Below, piece after piece: positions 1 to 8,203 of a DNA stretch of 64,000 nt. Within the stretch, counting starts at the first letter, position 1. The number at the start of each line of letters is the position of its first letter. Both the position numbers and the translations under genes were made by a program. The notes under the pieces are model-generated. The model saw only the letters and a program-made list of their open reading frames with translations. It did not search any database and was not told the DNA's origin. This DNA is from Blastopirellula marina (lineage in GTDB: Bacteria > Planctomycetota > Planctomycetia > Pirellulales > Pirellulaceae), in the NCBI RefSeq assembly GCF_002967715.1, contig NZ_PUIA01000016.1, forward strand, positions 682,001 through 746,000, read 5' to 3'.

Positions 1-1
1 G

Positions 2-17
2 CCCACGCAGACGTGGG
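2..17. other. Small hairpin at window edge, downstream of thrC
   Basis: A 6-bp perfect inverted repeat (CCCACG / CGTGGG, 4-nt loop) lies just beyond the end of the minus-strand threonine synthase gene. It could be part of a transcription terminator or of a dispersed intergenic repeat, but the window ends before any T-run could be seen. Confidence 0.3.
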
Positions 18-44
18 TATGGCACCCGAGATTGTTATGTCCGT

Positions 45-1445
45 TTAGCCGTACAGTTGAATGGCCTGGACGATGTCGTCCATGTCGTTCTTCACGGCGA
101 CGGCTCGGTTGGCGAAGGTGGCTCGTTTGACGCCGCGGCTGCCGAGGACCTTGTTGAAGTTTTCCTGGTCGGTCGTGTGGTAGGCGACCGTCGCGGTAGG
201 GTCTTTCAACAGGTGGCCGGTCAGGATGCAGACGACGCGGTCGCTGGGGGCGATGATCCCTTGCTCGCGCAGGATCTTCGCACCGGCCACGCTGGCGGCA
301 CTAGCCGGTTCGCAGCCCATACCGCCGGCACCGACCTGGCTTTTGGCGTCCATGATCTCTTGATCGGAAACCTGACGCACGACGCCGTCGCAGTCGTTCA
401 AAGCTCGCAGGCACTTGTGCAAGTTGACCGGGCGATTGATCTCGATGGCACTGGCCAGCGTCGATGCTTTGCGCTGTTCTTCGTCCATCTTCTTATAGTA
501 GTCGCCGATGATCTCGCGCGGGTAGTGGCCATCGTTCCAGCGAACGTTGTGGTTGTTGTAGAGTTGATCGAGCGTATCGGCCCCGCTAGCGTTGATCACG
601 GCCAGGCGCGGGATGCGGCTGATCAGGCCCAACTCTTTCAGTTCGGCGAACGCCTTACCGAAGGCGCTGCTGTTACCGAGGTTACCGCCGGGAACGACGA
701 TCCAATCTGGCGGTTCCCACTGCAAAGCTTCCAGCACGCGGAACATGACCGACTTCTGCCCTTCCAGGCGGAAGGGGTTCACGCTGTTGACCAGGTAAAT
801 GCCCATGTCTTTGCTGACTTCCTTAACGCGGGCCATCGCGTCGTCGAAGTCGCCGGCGATCTGCAGCGTTAGCGCGCCGTAGTCGAGGGCCTGGGAAAGC
901 TTGCCGTACGAAATCTTACCGCTGCCGATGAAGATGACGGCCTTCATCAGCCGGGTGACGCTACAGTACATGGCCAGCGAGGCACTGGTGTTGCCCGTCG
1001 AAGCACACGCGGCACGCTTGGCACCCACCATGCGGGCATGCGTGAACGCGGCGGTCATACCGTTGTCTTTGAAGCTGCCGCTGGGGTTCATCCCTTCGTA
1101 CTGCAGGTGCAGCTTGCCGGGATCGAGCCCGACGAACTTGCCGACATGGTCGGTCTGCTGCAGCAGCGTTTGCCCTTCGCCCAGGGTGACGATCTGCTCG
1201 TCAGTGGCGTAAGGAAATAGCGAGCGGAAACGCCAGACGCCGCTGAAGTTGAGCGGGTTGGTGCGCCGGGCCCAATTGGCTTCGATGTCTTTCCACGTCT
1301 TGGGTGGTGCGCAGCGGTCCCAGTCGTAGGCGATATCCAGCAGATCACCGCACTCGGGGCAGGCAACGAGAACTTGGGACAAATCATAGGTCTGGCCGCA
1401 CTCGGGCGAGATGCAGCGCTGAAAGGCAGCAGGAGTCGTGGTCAC
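45..1445 (-). CDS. thrC: Threonine synthase
   Basis: PLP-dependent enzyme converting O-phosphohomoserine to threonine, the last step of threonine biosynthesis in the cytoplasm. The 466-residue protein opens with a zinc-ribbon-like segment (CISPECG near residue 11 and CPECG near 29), as in the threonine synthase subgroup with an N-terminal rubredoxin-like knuckle. The PLP-lysine motif GSFKDNG follows near residue 123, and a glycine-rich phosphate-binding loop (PGGNLGNSS) lies near 253. The length fits the family. It starts at ATG with no competing upstream start and stands alone on this strand; the next minus-strand gene is about 200 bp upstream. The family is clear from the motifs; the exact substrate follows from family resemblance. 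Confidence 0.93.
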   Translation of the reverse strand: MTTTPAAFQRCISPECGQTYDLSQVLVACPECGDLLDIAYDWDRCAPPKTWKDIEANWARRTNPLNFSGVWRFRSLFPYATDEQIVTLGEGQTLLQQTDHVGKFVGLDPGKLHLQYEGMNPSGSFKDNGMTAAFTHARMVGAKRAACASTGNTSASLAMYCSVTRLMKAVIFIGSGKISYGKLSQALDYGALTLQIAGDFDDAMARVKEVSKDMGIYLVNSVNPFRLEGQKSVMFRVLEALQWEPPDWIVVPGGNLGNSSAFGKAFAELKELGLISRIPRLAVINASGADTLDQLYNNHNVRWNDGHYPREIIGDYYKKMDEEQRKASTLASAIEINRPVNLHKCLRALNDCDGVVRQVSDQEIMDAKSQVGAGGMGCEPASAASVAGAKILREQGIIAPSDRVVCILTGHLLKDPTATVAYHTTDQENFNKVLGSRGVKRATFANRAVAVKNDMDDIVQAIQLYG

Positions 1446-1651
1446 GCTTTGAATTGCTTATCGTCAAAGGGTTTTGGGTGGTCACGGGAGACGCGTCGCC
1501 GCGCCGCAGTTTGCCCGAATTGTTTGTGCTCACTTGAGTTTAGAACACGGTAGCGATTCTACCGGAGGGGAGTGTCATTAGAAAAGAACGGTTCGCGGGG
1601 AAATGACCGTATTGAGTGTGACCAGAGAGCAACTCCGCGCACAAGCGTACG

Positions 1652-1855
1652 TCAGATGGCGGCGACCCACTGCGGTAACATGATGAAAAGGAGTGTGAAA
1701 CCCACGCTAAATGCAATGATGAAGAGTTTGCTCGATTTCCAAGCCGAAACAGGAGACTCGGTGGAGGATCCCACGAAGATTACGTCCTGCAAGCGATCAG
1801 AAAGGATCGCCAGCAACAGAGTCGTACCGACAAAAACGATGGCGAATTGCAGCAT
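1652..1855 (-). CDS. Small two-helix membrane protein, paralogue of the next gene
   Basis: A 67-residue protein with two hydrophobic stretches (about residues 2-19 and 44-66) joined by a polar loop. I do not recognise a family. It resembles the 66-residue protein at 2180-2380: both begin ML, share LLA.L in helix 1, a Ser-plus-Pro-containing loop, and a TLL....LP ending in helix 2, with nearly equal lengths. That resemblance is the best evidence that both are real genes arising by duplication. Function is unknown; two-helix proteins of this size are often accessory subunits of membrane complexes, but nothing here points to one. Confidence 0.55.
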   Translation of the reverse strand: MLQFAIVFVGTTLLLAILSDRLQDVIFVGSSTESPVSAWKSSKLFIIAFSVGFTLLFIMLPQWVAAI

Positions 1856-2179
1856 ATCGAGGATTCCCCACTTCTAGCAGACCTGGATCGAGAACGCGTT
1901 TGCATGCCAATCTTCCCTGGAGCAATCAGCGTGCCTTTCAGTGCTTTCTTTTCCGAGTCTTAAGCTGGAGGAGGAAGGCAGGTTTGGCGGCCAGATTCAC
2001 GCAGGATTTGTGCAAGAATCAAACAATTCGCCGGGCATTATCGGAATCTAGGCAATGTTCGAGAGGCCAAGTCCGTCGTAAATTGCGACCTTCGTATCAC
2101 TTTGATTGGGTAGCAATCAGGAATGATTGGAGCCAGGCAAAGTCTTTTCGGACGAAAACAGAAGCTCCAAGTTCGTCGA
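1856..2179. other. Intergenic stretch between the two small paralogues
   Basis: About 324 bp with short open frames on both strands but no convincing coding pattern. Nothing resembling an RNA gene or a strong hairpin was seen. It presumably holds the promoter of the 1652-1855 gene. Confidence 0.4.
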
Positions 2180-2380
2180 CTAGAGGGACGCGATGATCCA
2201 CGGCAACGTCGCACAGAGAAGTGTGATAATGCCTCCCACAGCCGCGAGCCCAATTCGCGTGGTGATCTTTGCGAAGGGTTCTTCGCTGGGGGCATGAGGA
2301 GCAAAGAGCTCGCGTATTCCGTTGCCAAGAACTGCCAAGAGAATGGCTAAGGCTACCGTTATCAACGTCAGGTGAAGCAT
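2180..2380 (-). CDS. Small two-helix membrane protein, paralogue of the previous gene
   Basis: A 66-residue protein with a hydrophobic first helix (about residues 2-19), a short polar loop containing EEP, and a second hydrophobic helix (about 43-66) ending in LPWIIASL. It shares start, spacing, loop features and C-terminal LP motif with the protein at 1652-1855, which lies in the same orientation about 320 bp downstream. No known domain was recognised. The orientation suggests an inner-membrane hairpin protein; the role is unknown. Confidence 0.55.
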   Translation of the reverse strand: MLHLTLITVALAILLAVLGNGIRELFAPHAPSEEPFAKITTRIGLAAVGGIITLLCATLPWIIASL

Positions 2381-2618
2381 GGCAAACGCTCTCCAGACCG
2401 AAATTCTCGCGATCCAGGCGTCATGCCATGAAATCCCTCTTTTGGTGAAAATGCATTTTGCGCTTTTTGCGAGAAGAGGTGCAATCCGAAAACTCTACTT
2501 AACCCCAAAATTGACGGGATTAAGTTTGACCGTTTCCTAACAAAAGCCGTAAACTGGGAATTCTGCTTATTATCGAGGTGTTTTTGGCAATAACGGGCCC
2601 ATCAACGCGAGGCGAATC

Positions 2619-3029
2619 ATGGGAAGTACACGCAATAGTAAAGGAGCTTACTCCAAGAGTGAGGCCGAACCTTACCACGAGAAGCTGAAGCTATTGCGCG
2701 CCAGAATGGTCGGCGATACGAACTATCTCGCGGATTCTGCGCTGAAGCGGACGCGAAGTGAAGCTGCCGGCGATCTGTCGAAAATGCCCATTCATATGGC
2801 CGACATCGGGTCGGATAATTACGAGCAGGAATTCTCTCTGAATCTTCTCGCAGCCGAGCAGGTGACGTTGGCCGAGATCGATTCTGCCCTGGCCAGAATT
2901 GAATCAGGCGAGTATGGTGCTTGCGTCGAGTGTGGACAACGCATCAAAAAGTCGCGACTCAATGCCATCCCCTTCACCCACTACTGTATCGACTGTGCCA
3001 GCGAGCGAGACCAAGAAAGCCGCGGATAG
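2619..3029 (+). CDS. DksA/TraR-family zinc-finger protein
   Basis: A 136-residue protein with a charged, helical N-terminal half and a C-terminal four-cysteine zinc finger (C102-x2-C105 and C123-x2-C126, within CVECG and CIDCA), the signature of the DksA/TraR family. Members bind the secondary channel of RNA polymerase and modulate initiation, often with ppGpp. It is somewhat shorter than E. coli DksA, and I cannot identify the coiled-coil-tip acidic pair with confidence, so DksA-like activity should not be assumed. The ATG start is preceded by a GAGGCGA stretch. The 3' end overlaps the start of lspA in another frame, which suggests co-expression. Confidence 0.88.
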   Translation: MGSTRNSKGAYSKSEAEPYHEKLKLLRARMVGDTNYLADSALKRTRSEAAGDLSKMPIHMADIGSDNYEQEFSLNLLAAEQVTLAEIDSALARIESGEYGACVECGQRIKKSRLNAIPFTHYCIDCASERDQESRG

Positions 3030-3564
3030 CCTGGGTGCTGTTCCCGTCAGCCGTTACGTACTTTTCTTTACGCTAGCTGTCGTGGGATGCGGTATCGATC
3101 TTTGGAGCAAGTACGCCGTGTTTGCCTGGCTGGGTATGCCGGGGCAGAACCGTTACCACTGGTTCATTGAGCCGTACGTTGGCTTTCAAACTTCGCTCAA
3201 CGAAGGGGCGCTCTTTGGACTAGGCCAGGGATATACCTCGGTATTTGCGGTGTTTTCCGTAGTGGCCGCGCTGGGTATTTTGTACTGGCTGTTCATTGCT
3301 AAAGCAGCGCACGATGCGATTCTGACCACCGCGCTGGGGCTGATTACCGGCGGCATCTTCGGCAACCTGTACGATCGTCTGGGGATTTGGGGACAGCCGG
3401 CGGTGCGTGACTTTATTCTCTTTCGTTACAACGATCAGTACGTCTGGCCGAACTTCAATATCGCGGACGCCTTGTTGGTGTGTGGCGCGATTCTGATGCT
3501 TTGGCACTCTGTGTTCGCTAGTACTGCCTCCAAAAGCGAGGAAGTCTCTGGCGATCCTTCTTAA
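2962..3564 (+). CDS. lspA: Lipoprotein signal peptidase (signal peptidase II)
   Basis: Inner-membrane aspartyl protease that removes signal peptides from prolipoproteins. Counting from the ATG at 2962 there are four hydrophobic helices and the conserved blocks: NEGALFG (about residues 80-86), GNLYDR with catalytic Asp138, and FNIAD with catalytic Asp169. The 200-residue length is normal but the first ~30 residues are a polar Ser/Pro/Thr-rich extension. The start is uncertain: ATG 2962 has no clear ribosome binding site, GTG 2995 is possible, and upstream in-frame starts (ATG 2914, TTG 2899) would lengthen the overlap with the zinc-finger gene. Any of these overlaps that gene out of frame, suggesting translational coupling. 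Confidence 0.92.
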   Translation: MPSPSPTTVSTVPASETKKAADSLGAVPVSRYVLFFTLAVVGCGIDLWSKYAVFAWLGMPGQNRYHWFIEPYVGFQTSLNEGALFGLGQGYTSVFAVFSVVAALGILYWLFIAKAAHDAILTTALGLITGGIFGNLYDRLGIWGQPAVRDFILFRYNDQYVWPNFNIADALLVCGAILMLWHSVFASTASKSEEVSGDPS

Positions 3565-4105
3565 ACGCCTCAAGCGTCTTTCGCGATCTACGCGACTACC
3601 TCTGATTTGCGCATGACAGCGTCGTCCTTTGCGCACCCCGGCTTTTCTACGTCCTCGGCGTATTGCTGAAACAGTTACATCAATGTAAGAGTGTTAGGCA
3701 TTAGTGCGGCTGCAGAGGGGCATGATTGGCATTTAATCGGGGAGACGGATAATGAATCGATTAAAAATGCCGTTTTTATCTGCCTTTTCTATTGAAACCC
3801 CTATGCAATGGGTGTATCTTTCATTTTTACCGCATGTGGGGTGTAAGTAATAAGATTGCCGAAGTGGTGAATTTTTCGCGCTGAAGCCAGTTGTCTTTGT
3901 CAGTTGCTCATCCTTCGTCTCTTGGTCCCATTTTTTCTGAGCTGCTTTTGGGGAAGGTTAACTCAGAGCACGTCGCGTCGCGTTAGTTCGTTGGATATCG
4001 GGGAAATTACGACGCACATGTTGAACTTCGGCCAGCTTTGATCGAAGCAGTTTTTCACAGATGCGTCCGAACTAAAGTCGTTCCATTTTTCAAGAGGGCA
4101 GTGGA
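3565..4105. other. AT-richer intergenic region before the Rrf2 gene
   Basis: About 540 bp with no credible gene on either strand. It contains a terminator-like hairpin (3728-3777, listed separately) and an AT-rich stretch around 3750-3860 that could hold promoters. Confidence 0.5.
3728..3777 (+). terminator. Candidate Rho-independent terminator
   Basis: GGCATTTAATCG (3728-3739) pairs with CGATTA (3758-3763) and, after a 2-nt AA bulge, AATGCC (3766-3771), giving 6+6 bp around an 18-nt loop. It is followed by G and five T. It lies about 165 nt after lspA, so it may end that transcript or a short untranslated one. Confidence 0.4.
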
Positions 4106-4594
4106 ATGAAACTTTCGCGAACCGTCGCCTATGCTTTGCAAGCGACCATGCAGTTAGCCGTGTCTGATTCAGACACACCAGTACCATGCAGTCAAATTGC
4201 GTCTAAAGGGGACATGCCAGAGCGTTTTTTGCTGCAAGTCCTGCGTAGTTTGGTGAATCACGGAGTGCTGCGTAGCACCCGCGGTGTTGACGGGGGATAC
4301 ATGTTGATTCGATCTCCCGACGAAATCTCGTTGCTTGACGTCATCGAGGCGATTGAAGGTCCTTTGGACTCGAAGTTGCCCCTGCCGGCCGCTCCGGGGG
4401 ACTTCACGCAACAGAACCTGCAAAAGGCTTTGCAGGAGGTCACCGCGACCGCGCGTCAGCAGTTGGATTCGATCAAGATTTCGCAATTGATCCTAGAGCC
4501 GTCGCAGGGAGAGGATGACGAAGACATGGATGTGCCACTGTCGCCCACACGCAGCGAAGCGCTCAGTGGTAGCGTTTCACAGGCAGCGACGTGA
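4106..4594 (+). CDS. Rrf2-family transcriptional regulator
   Basis: A 162-residue protein starting MKLSRTVAYALQA, with the Rrf2 winged-helix layout: helix-turn-helix around residues 26-48 (SQIASKGDMPERFLLQVL) and the wing STRGVDGGYML near 60-70, followed by a dimerisation helix. Rrf2 proteins sense iron-sulfur status, nitric oxide or metabolites and repress nearby genes. The only cysteine is near residue 29, so the three-cysteine cluster that holds an Fe-S centre in IscR/NsrR is absent; this is a non-cluster Rrf2 protein. The C-terminal ~60 residues are acidic and Ser-rich. An AGAGGG-type ribosome binding site sits about 8 nt before the ATG. The target genes are unknown. Confidence 0.85.
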   Translation: MKLSRTVAYALQATMQLAVSDSDTPVPCSQIASKGDMPERFLLQVLRSLVNHGVLRSTRGVDGGYMLIRSPDEISLLDVIEAIEGPLDSKLPLPAAPGDFTQQNLQKALQEVTATARQQLDSIKISQLILEPSQGEDDEDMDVPLSPTRSEALSGSVSQAAT

Positions 4595-4698
4595 ATCCAT
4601 TCTGCGGCTTGATATAGCGTGTGAATGGGTGGATGTGTATTTAGGTTGTGTGAAGCGGTTTCGGGGGCTTGTTCCCCGCGCCAAGCCAATTTATTCTC

Positions 4699-5517
4699 AT
4701 GTCCATGAACAACTCACATAGCGATCTCGAAAAGCGTTTGGAAACAGCACGCCGTCTGGCTCGTCTTGCCGGGAAAAGCACGTTGGAGCACTTCCAACGT
4801 GCTGATCTCTCCTTCGAAAAGAAGGAAGATGCTTCGCCCGTTACCGTGGCGGACCAAAATGCGGAAAAGATTATCCGCAAAGGGCTTAAGGACGAATTCC
4901 CCGACGATGGCATCATCGGGGAAGAGTTTGGTAGTGAAGACGGCACCACCGGCTACAACTGGATCGTCGATCCGATCGACGGGACCAAAGCATTCATCGC
5001 TGGGGTTCCTCTGTTCGGCACCATGATTGGGGTCGAAAAGGACGGAAAGTCTCGCCTGGGGGTGGTTTACATTCCAGGGCTAGACGAGATGATCTCGGCC
5101 GCTGAAGGCCAGGGAGCGTGGTACGAACGTCCCCATCACGACCCAATTCGGGCTCAGGTGAACAAGACGCCTAAGCTTGCCGACGGGGTGATGGTGACCA
5201 GCCAGGTGAGCACGTTCAACAAGCGTAACGCCACGCAGGGCTTTCTTGAGCTTGAAGCAAGGTCTTTTGTCACCAGGACTTGGGGTGATTGCTACGGCTA
5301 TATGCTGGTAGCCACGGGGCGCGCGGTCTGCATGATCGACCCGATGATGAGCATCTGGGACGCGGCCGCACTTCAGCCGATCATGGAAGAGTCTGGCGGG
5401 ACGTTCACCAGCTGGACCGGTGAATCGACCATTTACAGCGGCGACGGAATTGGAACCAACGGGCTGGTGCTCGAGGAAATCCTGGAAGTTTGCCGCAACT
5501 ATCCGATGCCTAAGTAG
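4699..5517 (+). CDS. Inositol monophosphatase-family phosphatase (histidinol-phosphatase-like)
   Basis: A 272-residue Mg2+-dependent, Li+-sensitive-type sugar phosphatase. The metal-binding motifs are present: GEEFG (Glu75/76), DPIDGTKAF (Asp91 and Asp94), and WDAAALQPI near residue 222. The family includes inositol-1-phosphatase, histidinol-phosphatase HisN, CysQ and fructose-bisphosphatases. The SIWDAAALQPIMEESGG segment and overall length look most like the HisN-type branch, but the substrate cannot be fixed by eye. ATG 4699 is preferred over an upstream TTG at 4669, because homology-like sequence begins only after it. It stands upstream of rpmB with a ~100 bp gap. Confidence 0.85.
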   Translation: MSMNNSHSDLEKRLETARRLARLAGKSTLEHFQRADLSFEKKEDASPVTVADQNAEKIIRKGLKDEFPDDGIIGEEFGSEDGTTGYNWIVDPIDGTKAFIAGVPLFGTMIGVEKDGKSRLGVVYIPGLDEMISAAEGQGAWYERPHHDPIRAQVNKTPKLADGVMVTSQVSTFNKRNATQGFLELEARSFVTRTWGDCYGYMLVATGRAVCMIDPMMSIWDAAALQPIMEESGGTFTSWTGESTIYSGDGIGTNGLVLEEILEVCRNYPMPK

Positions 5518-5617
5518 CTCGGTTCATTTTTCTCGGCACCTTGCGGACCAGGCCGTATCTCGGTAAACTGGTCCGTTTCGTATTAAGCATTGGACGACCG
5601 TCTAGGAGTCGCTGGCA

Positions 5618-5893
5618 ATGGCCAACGTGTGTGAAATTTGTGGCAAGGGCCACAGCATGGGCAATAAGGTTACCCTCCGTGGTAAGGCGAAGTACCTGGG
5701 CGGTGTCGGTACCAAAATCACGGGCATCACTCGCCGTAAGTTCAAGCCGAACTTGCAGACCGCTAAAGCCGTTATGCCCAATGGCGAACACAAGAAGCTG
5801 CGTGTTTGCACCCAGTGCATTCGCAGCGGTTACGTGAAGAAGGTTGTGCGTCATCGCCCCTTCAAGCTGCCTTCGGAAGAACGCGGTCGCTAA
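5618..5893 (+). CDS. rpmB: 50S ribosomal protein bL28
   Basis: A 91-residue basic protein of the large ribosomal subunit, recognised by MANVCEICGKG at the N-terminus, the RRKFKPNLQ segment near residues 40-48, and GYVKKVVRH towards the end. It has two cysteine pairs (CEIC near 5-8 and CTQC near 66-69), so it is the zinc-binding (C+) form of bL28. A TAGGAG ribosome binding site lies about 8 nt before the ATG. The length is slightly longer than the typical 63-78 residues. A REP-like repeat follows directly downstream. Confidence 0.96.
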   Translation: MANVCEICGKGHSMGNKVTLRGKAKYLGGVGTKITGITRRKFKPNLQTAKAVMPNGEHKKLRVCTQCIRSGYVKKVVRHRPFKLPSEERGR

Positions 5894-5920
5894 GGCCTGC
5901 TTCGTCCTTGCTCTTTGTCC

Positions 5921-5960
5921 GGTCCCCTCGCCCCTGAGGGGAGAGGGTTAGGGTGAGGGG
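5921..5960 (-). repeat. REP-like palindromic repeat, copy 1
   Basis: Read on the minus strand, this 40-nt unit begins CCCCTCACCCTAACCCTCTC and continues into a GGGG-containing right arm able to fold back. A second unit of the same family lies at 52264-52306. It sits between rpmB and gatC, a typical intergenic place for REP elements. Confidence 0.65.
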
Positions 5961-5991
5961 TTCTGTGAAGAGCTAACTCTGGAGAAGTTCG

Positions 5992-6285
5992 ATGTCCTCG
6001 CTGACCCGAGAAGAAGTCGAAAAGGTTTCGCTGCTGGCGCGTTTGAGATTGTCGGAGGAAGAGCTTTCGACGATGACCGAGCAGATGAGCCAGATCGTCA
6101 GCTACGTCGAGCTTCTCGAAGAAGTCAACACCGACGACGTCGAGCCGATGGCTCACGCGGTCGAGCAGCACAACGTATTTGCTGAAGACGCCGTGCACGA
6201 GTCGCTGCCACGCGATGCGGCACTGGCCAATGCCCCCAAGCGGGACGACGAATGCTTCCGCGTTCCGGCCGTTTTGGGCGACTAG
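5992..6285 (+). CDS. gatC: Asp-tRNA(Asn)/Glu-tRNA(Gln) amidotransferase subunit C
   Basis: A 97-residue protein that wraps around and stabilises the GatA-GatB interface in the transamidation enzyme. Its hallmarks are the start MSSLTREEVEKVSLLARLRL, a helical first half, and the C-terminal DAALANAPKRDDECFRVPAV segment typical of GatC. A CTGGAGAA ribosome binding site lies about 8 nt before the ATG. gatA follows 260 bp downstream and gatB after that, so the three subunits are clustered although not tightly packed. Confidence 0.95.
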   Translation: MSSLTREEVEKVSLLARLRLSEEELSTMTEQMSQIVSYVELLEEVNTDDVEPMAHAVEQHNVFAEDAVHESLPRDAALANAPKRDDECFRVPAVLGD

Positions 6286-6457
6286 GTAGCTGCCGCGTTA
6301 TTCGCAGTGCCTAAATTATGACCCTCGATATCGGTGTGCACCTCGGTGCTGCGTCTGATCGAATGGTCACCTTCTTGTTGGTAAATCGCTCTCACTTCTC
6401 TCGGTGATTGCCCCTTACGACGACTAGTCAACTGCGGCCAATTCCGCCATCATAGGC

Positions 6458-6489
6458 ATTGAATTAAGTACACCTGTCCATAATTCAAT
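6458..6489. promoter_or_regulatory. Inverted repeat upstream of gatA
   Basis: An exact 9-bp inverted repeat (ATTGAATTA at 6458-6466, TAATTCAAT at 6481-6489) with a 14-nt spacer lies about 57 bp before the gatA start, in the 260-bp gap after gatC. It may be an operator or leader hairpin; AT-rich composition makes chance possible. Confidence 0.25.
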
Positions 6490-6545
6490 AATCACTTAAT
6501 GCGGCTTGTTCGCATCACTGTCGGAAAGAAAAGGCAAAACGCACG

Positions 6546-8084
6546 ATGGCTTTGTACGAAGCGTCCGCCACCCAGTTGTTGTCTCAGCTTGAATCAGGCG
6601 AAGTCACCTCGGTCGAGGTAACCAAGGCCTGTCTCGACCGTATCCGCCAGCACGATGGTGCCGTGGGTGCGTTTCTGAAAGTGATGGACGAGAAGGCGCT
6701 GGCCCAAGCTGCCGAAGTTGATCGCAAGCGTAAAGCAGGCGAAGAGTTGGGCCTATTGGCTGGCGTGCCGGTCGCGGTGAAAGACTTGCTGTGTACCGAA
6801 GGGGAAGTCACCACATGTGCTTCCAAGATGCTCAAAGACTTCGTCCCGCCGTACAGCAGCACGGTGATCAAGAAGCTGCAAGCCGCCGACGCGGTGATCG
6901 TCGGTAAGACCAACATGGACGAGTTCGCCATGGGTGGTTCGACCGAGAACTCGGCCCTTGGCAAGACACGCAATCCTTGGAATACCGACCTCGTCCCTGG
7001 AGGTTCGTCGGGTGGTGCGGCGGCGTGCCTGGCCGCCCAGATGGTTCCCCTTTCGATCGGTACCGACACCGGCGGTTCGATCCGCCAGCCAGCTTCGTTC
7101 TGTGGTGTCGTCGGCCTGAAGCCAACCTACGGCCGTGTGAGCCGTTTCGGTCTGATCGCATTCGCCAGTAGCCTGGATCAGATCGGCCCGATGGCACGCA
7201 CGGCGGAAGACACGGCCCTCTTCCTGGAAGCGATGAGCGGCCACGATCCGCAGGATTCGACTTCGGCAAACGTTCCTTGTCCGCTGTTCAGTAAGACGGT
7301 CGATCAACCTCTGGAAGGTTTGCGCATTGGCCTGGTGAAAGAGCACTTTGGCGAAGGTCTCGATGGCGACGTCGAAAAGGCGGTTCGCGAAGCGGTCTCG
7401 GTTTACGAAAAACTGGGGGCGAAGGTGGTCGACATTTCGCTGCCGCATAACAAGTACGGCATCGCGACCTATTACATCATCGCTCCGAGCGAGGCCTCGA
7501 GTAACCTGGCTCGCTTTGACGGTGCCCACTACGGGCATCGTTGCGATGAGGCGACGATGTTGGAGGAGTTGCAGAAGGAAAAGGATGCTTTGGTGGCAGC
7601 CGGCGATGAACTGGGCGTGAAGCGGATGGATACGCCACTGATTCGCATGTACCGCCAGAGCCGCGCCGAAGGGTTCGGTCCGGAAGTGAAGCGGCGCATT
7701 ATGCTGGGTACCTACACGCTTAGCGCGGGGTACTATGATGCGTTCTACCTGAAAGCCTTGAAGGTTCGCCGCTTGATTCGCGAAGACTACGACAAGGCAT
7801 TCAAGACCGTCGACCTGATCGTGGGGCCGACTGCTCCGAACCCAGCGTTCGCTGCCGGCTCGAAGACCAACGATCCGCTGGCCATGTACCTGGAAGACTT
7901 GTACACGGTGACTGCCAACCTGGCCGGCATTCCGGCGATGTCGATTCCCTGCGGGTTCACCAGCGGCGGCCTCCCGGTCGGTCTGCACATGCAGGCCCCG
8001 GCCTTGGAAGAAGATCGCCTGTTGCGGGCCGCCTACATGTTCCAGAAGGAAACCGACTGGCACGCCAAGACGCCGAGTTTGTAG
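6546..8084 (+). CDS. gatA: Asp-tRNA(Asn)/Glu-tRNA(Gln) amidotransferase subunit A
   Basis: The glutaminase subunit (512 residues) that releases ammonia from glutamine for transfer to misacylated Glu-tRNA(Gln) or Asp-tRNA(Asn). The amidase-signature catalytic triad is readable: Lys in VAVKDLL near residue 79, cis-Ser in the GGSSGGAAA loop near 155, and the nucleophilic Ser in TDTGGSIRQPASFCG near 178. The length is slightly longer than the common ~485 residues. The ATG is preceded by a GGAAAG box. Together with gatC and gatB this implies that the organism makes at least one amide aminoacyl-tRNA by the indirect route. Confidence 0.97.
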   Translation: MALYEASATQLLSQLESGEVTSVEVTKACLDRIRQHDGAVGAFLKVMDEKALAQAAEVDRKRKAGEELGLLAGVPVAVKDLLCTEGEVTTCASKMLKDFVPPYSSTVIKKLQAADAVIVGKTNMDEFAMGGSTENSALGKTRNPWNTDLVPGGSSGGAAACLAAQMVPLSIGTDTGGSIRQPASFCGVVGLKPTYGRVSRFGLIAFASSLDQIGPMARTAEDTALFLEAMSGHDPQDSTSANVPCPLFSKTVDQPLEGLRIGLVKEHFGEGLDGDVEKAVREAVSVYEKLGAKVVDISLPHNKYGIATYYIIAPSEASSNLARFDGAHYGHRCDEATMLEELQKEKDALVAAGDELGVKRMDTPLIRMYRQSRAEGFGPEVKRRIMLGTYTLSAGYYDAFYLKALKVRRLIREDYDKAFKTVDLIVGPTAPNPAFAAGSKTNDPLAMYLEDLYTVTANLAGIPAMSIPCGFTSGGLPVGLHMQAPALEEDRLLRAAYMFQKETDWHAKTPSL

Positions 8085-8203
8085 AAGGCAAATACCAGGG
8101 GCATTCGCCCCCGGCTATTGCATCAGGGCCAAGAGTTGAGTCGCCCGTTTGGGCTCAAGAGATGGACGCTCGCACCAGCGAGGTTTGCGGATTAGGAAAA
8201 GTC

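Noticed and set aside
6753-8063. Long open frame on the minus strand opposite gatA (436 codons)
   Set aside because: It is the antisense shadow of a clear GatA gene in GC-rich DNA; its translation has no recognisable motif and is rich in Arg, His and Gln.
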